Assembly (NCBI GenBank): GCA_050248915.1
Contig: JBFWRL010000005.1
Coordinates: 20,171 to 84,170 of the forward strand
Source: GCA-2770975 sp050248915
GTDB taxonomy: Bacteria; Cyanobacteriota; Sericytochromatia; UBA7694
DNA length: 64,000 nt
Direction of reading: 5' to 3'
The notes under the pieces were generated by a model. That model ran no database searches, was not told the DNA's origin, and saw nothing but the letters and a program-made list of their open reading frames with translations. Below are positions 62,372 through 64,000 of the stretch, piece by piece. The position numbers and the translations under genes are program-made. The first letter of the stretch is position 1; the number at the start of each line of letters is the position of its first letter.

Positions 62372-64000
62372 CTATTGGTAGCCACCTCGGCGAACAGTGC
62401 CAGGCGTTTGCTCAACAACAGTTTGTTGGGCTTGGGCCTGTTGCTGTGGATCGGCAGCAACAGCAGCGGGCGGAACCGCACCAGTGGGAGCGGGCTCAGA
62501 GACCGGTGCAGAATCTGTATAGCCACCCCGGCGAACGCCGCCCGTTGAACCCGCATCCGGGCTGGGTGTGGTGCTACCCGTATTGCCAGTTAAAGCTTGC
62601 AATGTTTGCTCAAAGAAAGCCTTTAACTCTGCAGCACGCTGATCCTGATCAGCCATATAATCACGCAATTGACGCATATAATCTTGGTTATACCCAATTT
62701 GTTCATCAATGGCCTTGAAATAGCGTTCTTTCAGAATGGCAGCATATTCTTCAAATACTTTGCCATTGCTCTGGAGTGCGCTGAGAGCTGCTTGGGTCAT
62801 TTGGATGGCCTCTTCTTTGCTCACAGCAGGCACGCTCACAGGTGCGGAGTCAACCGAACCGGCGGCTGCTGTCTCAGGGAGCAATTCCACTTCAACGACG
62901 ACATCGTTGTAATCCCAGTCAGCCGATTGGCCTGGCAAATCTTCGAAACAAACCCGCCATTTATTTTCACCGATCTGTTCAACGGTAGCATACGCCTGAC
63001 CGTTATAGGTTTCCGTATCAGTGCCATGCTCGTAACTGGCACCACCTCTGAAGGTTTTGATAAACAAATCCAAGCGATCTCCCGCATTGTATTGTCTATC
63101 CATTGTGGTGGTACTGGCATGGTTGTTGGCGCGCTCAGCAACCAGTTCTTCTTGGCCATTCTGGCGAAGGTAAAGATCAGAACGCAGACCTGCGGCTCCT
63201 TGCTTCACAGTGACACGGATTTTGCCACTTTCAGGAAGGACAATGCCCTGATTGGTATTTTGTGTCGGGGCTGTCACCGGCGTGGTTTCTTCAGTGGTAT
63301 CTTCTTGAGTGTCTGCAGGCTCAACAATCACAGTCTTGACGGCTGTATCTGTGCCACCACCATAGCCACCGATTTTAACGGCAATGTGGTGAACACCCAC
63401 GCCCAACTTGGAAAGATCAAGATAACTGGAGCCCTGGGCCATGGCCCCTTTTTCTTTGGAACTCCAATAGAGCACGCTTTCGGGCAATAAACCATGTTGA
63501 GTGCTAATTGCCTGAGCAAAAAGCGCCGCTTTTTCACCTTTTTTGATCACCATGGGCTCACCGTCAATCCGCTCAATGCGTTCAAACTGGCTGGCACGGG
63601 GATCGGGCTTGGTGCTCATCATGCCCTGTTTGAGCATATATTCGTTCATATAATCACGGACACTGCCACCGGAATTGGCGACTGCAGCCATTTGCTGAAA
63701 GAGGAAAGGGGTGTTTAAGCCTTTATTGCGGAAATCGACAATCACACGGGTGAGATCGACCAAATTGTTGCGGCCTTCAAATCCAGTGGTTTCGAGACTG
63801 GAGGCAATATCAACAAAGTCTTGAACCGTGCCGCCATGGGCCACGGTCATATAAACCTGGAAGGCATTGCCCTCATAGTCATTGGGGCTTTGGTCTAAAA
63901 TTTGAGAGCCAAAATCGTAGAATTTTTGGAGATTTTGATTCTGCAAGGCCACCAAGCTGCTGACCTGTAAGAAACGGCGGAAATCATCGTAATCGCCTTT
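62372..64000 (-). CDS. Large DUF4114-like protein, C-terminal part, cut by window edge
   Basis: The frame stays open to the edge, giving 542 residues of the C-terminus; the first in-frame GTG near 63955 is not a start. The N-terminal visible part (about 1-130) is helical, with repeating [QR]-D-(F/Y)-(V/M)-type units. A middle part has 'IAVKIGGYGGGTD', then a beta domain 'KIRVTVKQGAAGLRSDLYL', 'GDRLDLFIKTF' and 'DWDYNDVVVEVE'; the last resembles the D.D.ND signature of DUF4114, a domain of exported, calcium-binding-type proteins. A helical region follows, then a Pro/Ala/Gln-rich tail with two copies of 'VRRGGY' (one at the very end). The substrate and location are unknown. Confidence 0.7.
   Translation of the reverse strand, partial: KGDYDDFRRFLQVSSLVALQNQNLQKFYDFGSQILDQSPNDYEGNAFQVYMTVAHGGTVQDFVDIASSLETTGFEGRNNLVDLTRVIVDFRNKGLNTPFLFQQMAAVANSGGSVRDYMNEYMLKQGMMSTKPDPRASQFERIERIDGEPMVIKKGEKAALFAQAISTQHGLLPESVLYWSSKEKGAMAQGSSYLDLSKLGVGVHHIAVKIGGYGGGTDTAVKTVIVEPADTQEDTTEETTPVTAPTQNTNQGIVLPESGKIRVTVKQGAAGLRSDLYLRQNGQEELVAERANNHASTTTMDRQYNAGDRLDLFIKTFRGGASYEHGTDTETYNGQAYATVEQIGENKWRVCFEDLPGQSADWDYNDVVVEVELLPETAAAGSVDSAPVSVPAVSKEEAIQMTQAALSALQSNGKVFEEYAAILKERYFKAIDEQIGYNQDYMRQLRDYMADQDQRAAELKAFFEQTLQALTGNTGSTTPSPDAGSTGGVRRGGYTDSAPVSEPAPTGAVPPAAVAADPQQQAQAQQTVVEQTPGTVRRGGYQ

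Noticed and set aside
1..64000. CRISPR arrays, transposases, integrases, phage genes
   Set aside because: No spaced direct repeats and no such protein motifs were seen on either strand.

Overview
The window reads as chromosome of a diderm (Gram-negative-type) bacterium with roughly balanced base composition. Support: a MurE ligase with the DNPR motif of the meso-diaminopimelate type, several lipoproteins and exported proteins, a likely outer-membrane barrel, Tat translocase, NDH-2 and a class Ia ribonucleotide reductase. The short EF-Ts and the extended -10 promoter style would fit a non-photosynthetic relative of Cyanobacteria, but that placement is a guess. No ribosomal RNA, CRISPR array, transposase, integrase or phage gene was seen. 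One tRNA gene, tRNA-Pro(GGG), is present.

Layout. 1-4997: the start of an SppA-like protease (cut by the window edge), a DUF5995-like protein, a protein of 95-residue repeats, tRNA-Pro, a metallo-beta-lactamase-fold lipoprotein and an outer-membrane protein. 5141-8794: murE, an unknown gene and an esterase in one run. 9078-12823: the core operon rpsB-tsf-pyrH-frr-cdsA. 12807-18161: glycosyltransferases and a TPR/GT41 O-GlcNAc-transferase-like protein. 18319-23941: a glycine-zipper protein, a cyclic-nucleotide-binding protein, an exported protein, YraN, a four-helix membrane protein, NDH-2 and YggS. 24075-28540: glnA, then polX behind a YceI-like protein and a cytochrome P460 lipoprotein. 28745-39100: a DnaJ-type chaperone, then a signalling and polysaccharide block (degenerate GGDEF plus receiver protein, processive GT2, HEAT-repeat membrane protein, hybrid histidine kinase, membrane-anchored coiled-coil protein). 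39097-42589: nrdB-nrdA. 43188-49373: tatC, an rRNA methyltransferase, a fused BatB/BatC protein, a crotonase, a protein with a duplicated unknown domain, and a 37-residue membrane peptide. 49546-62217: an AT-rich surface-glycan cluster (methyltransferase, two paralogous putative glycosyltransferases, GT4, asnB, two sugar epimerases, flippase, sulfotransferase, wecB). 62372-64000: a large DUF4114-like protein running off the right edge.

How the genes work together. Envelope building is the main theme: murE, cdsA, bat, tatC and sppA on the housekeeping side, and at least three separate glycan loci. The AT-rich cluster looks acquired or fast-evolving, and its asnB, sulfotransferase and methyltransferase suggest an amidated, sulfated or methylated surface polymer. 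The 29778-39100 block looks like a signal-controlled polysaccharide export module. Several genes carry near-perfect palindromes at or just after a likely promoter (glnA, nrdB) or in other upstream regions (the chaperone gene and the cyclic-nucleotide-binding gene); these are the clearest candidate operators.
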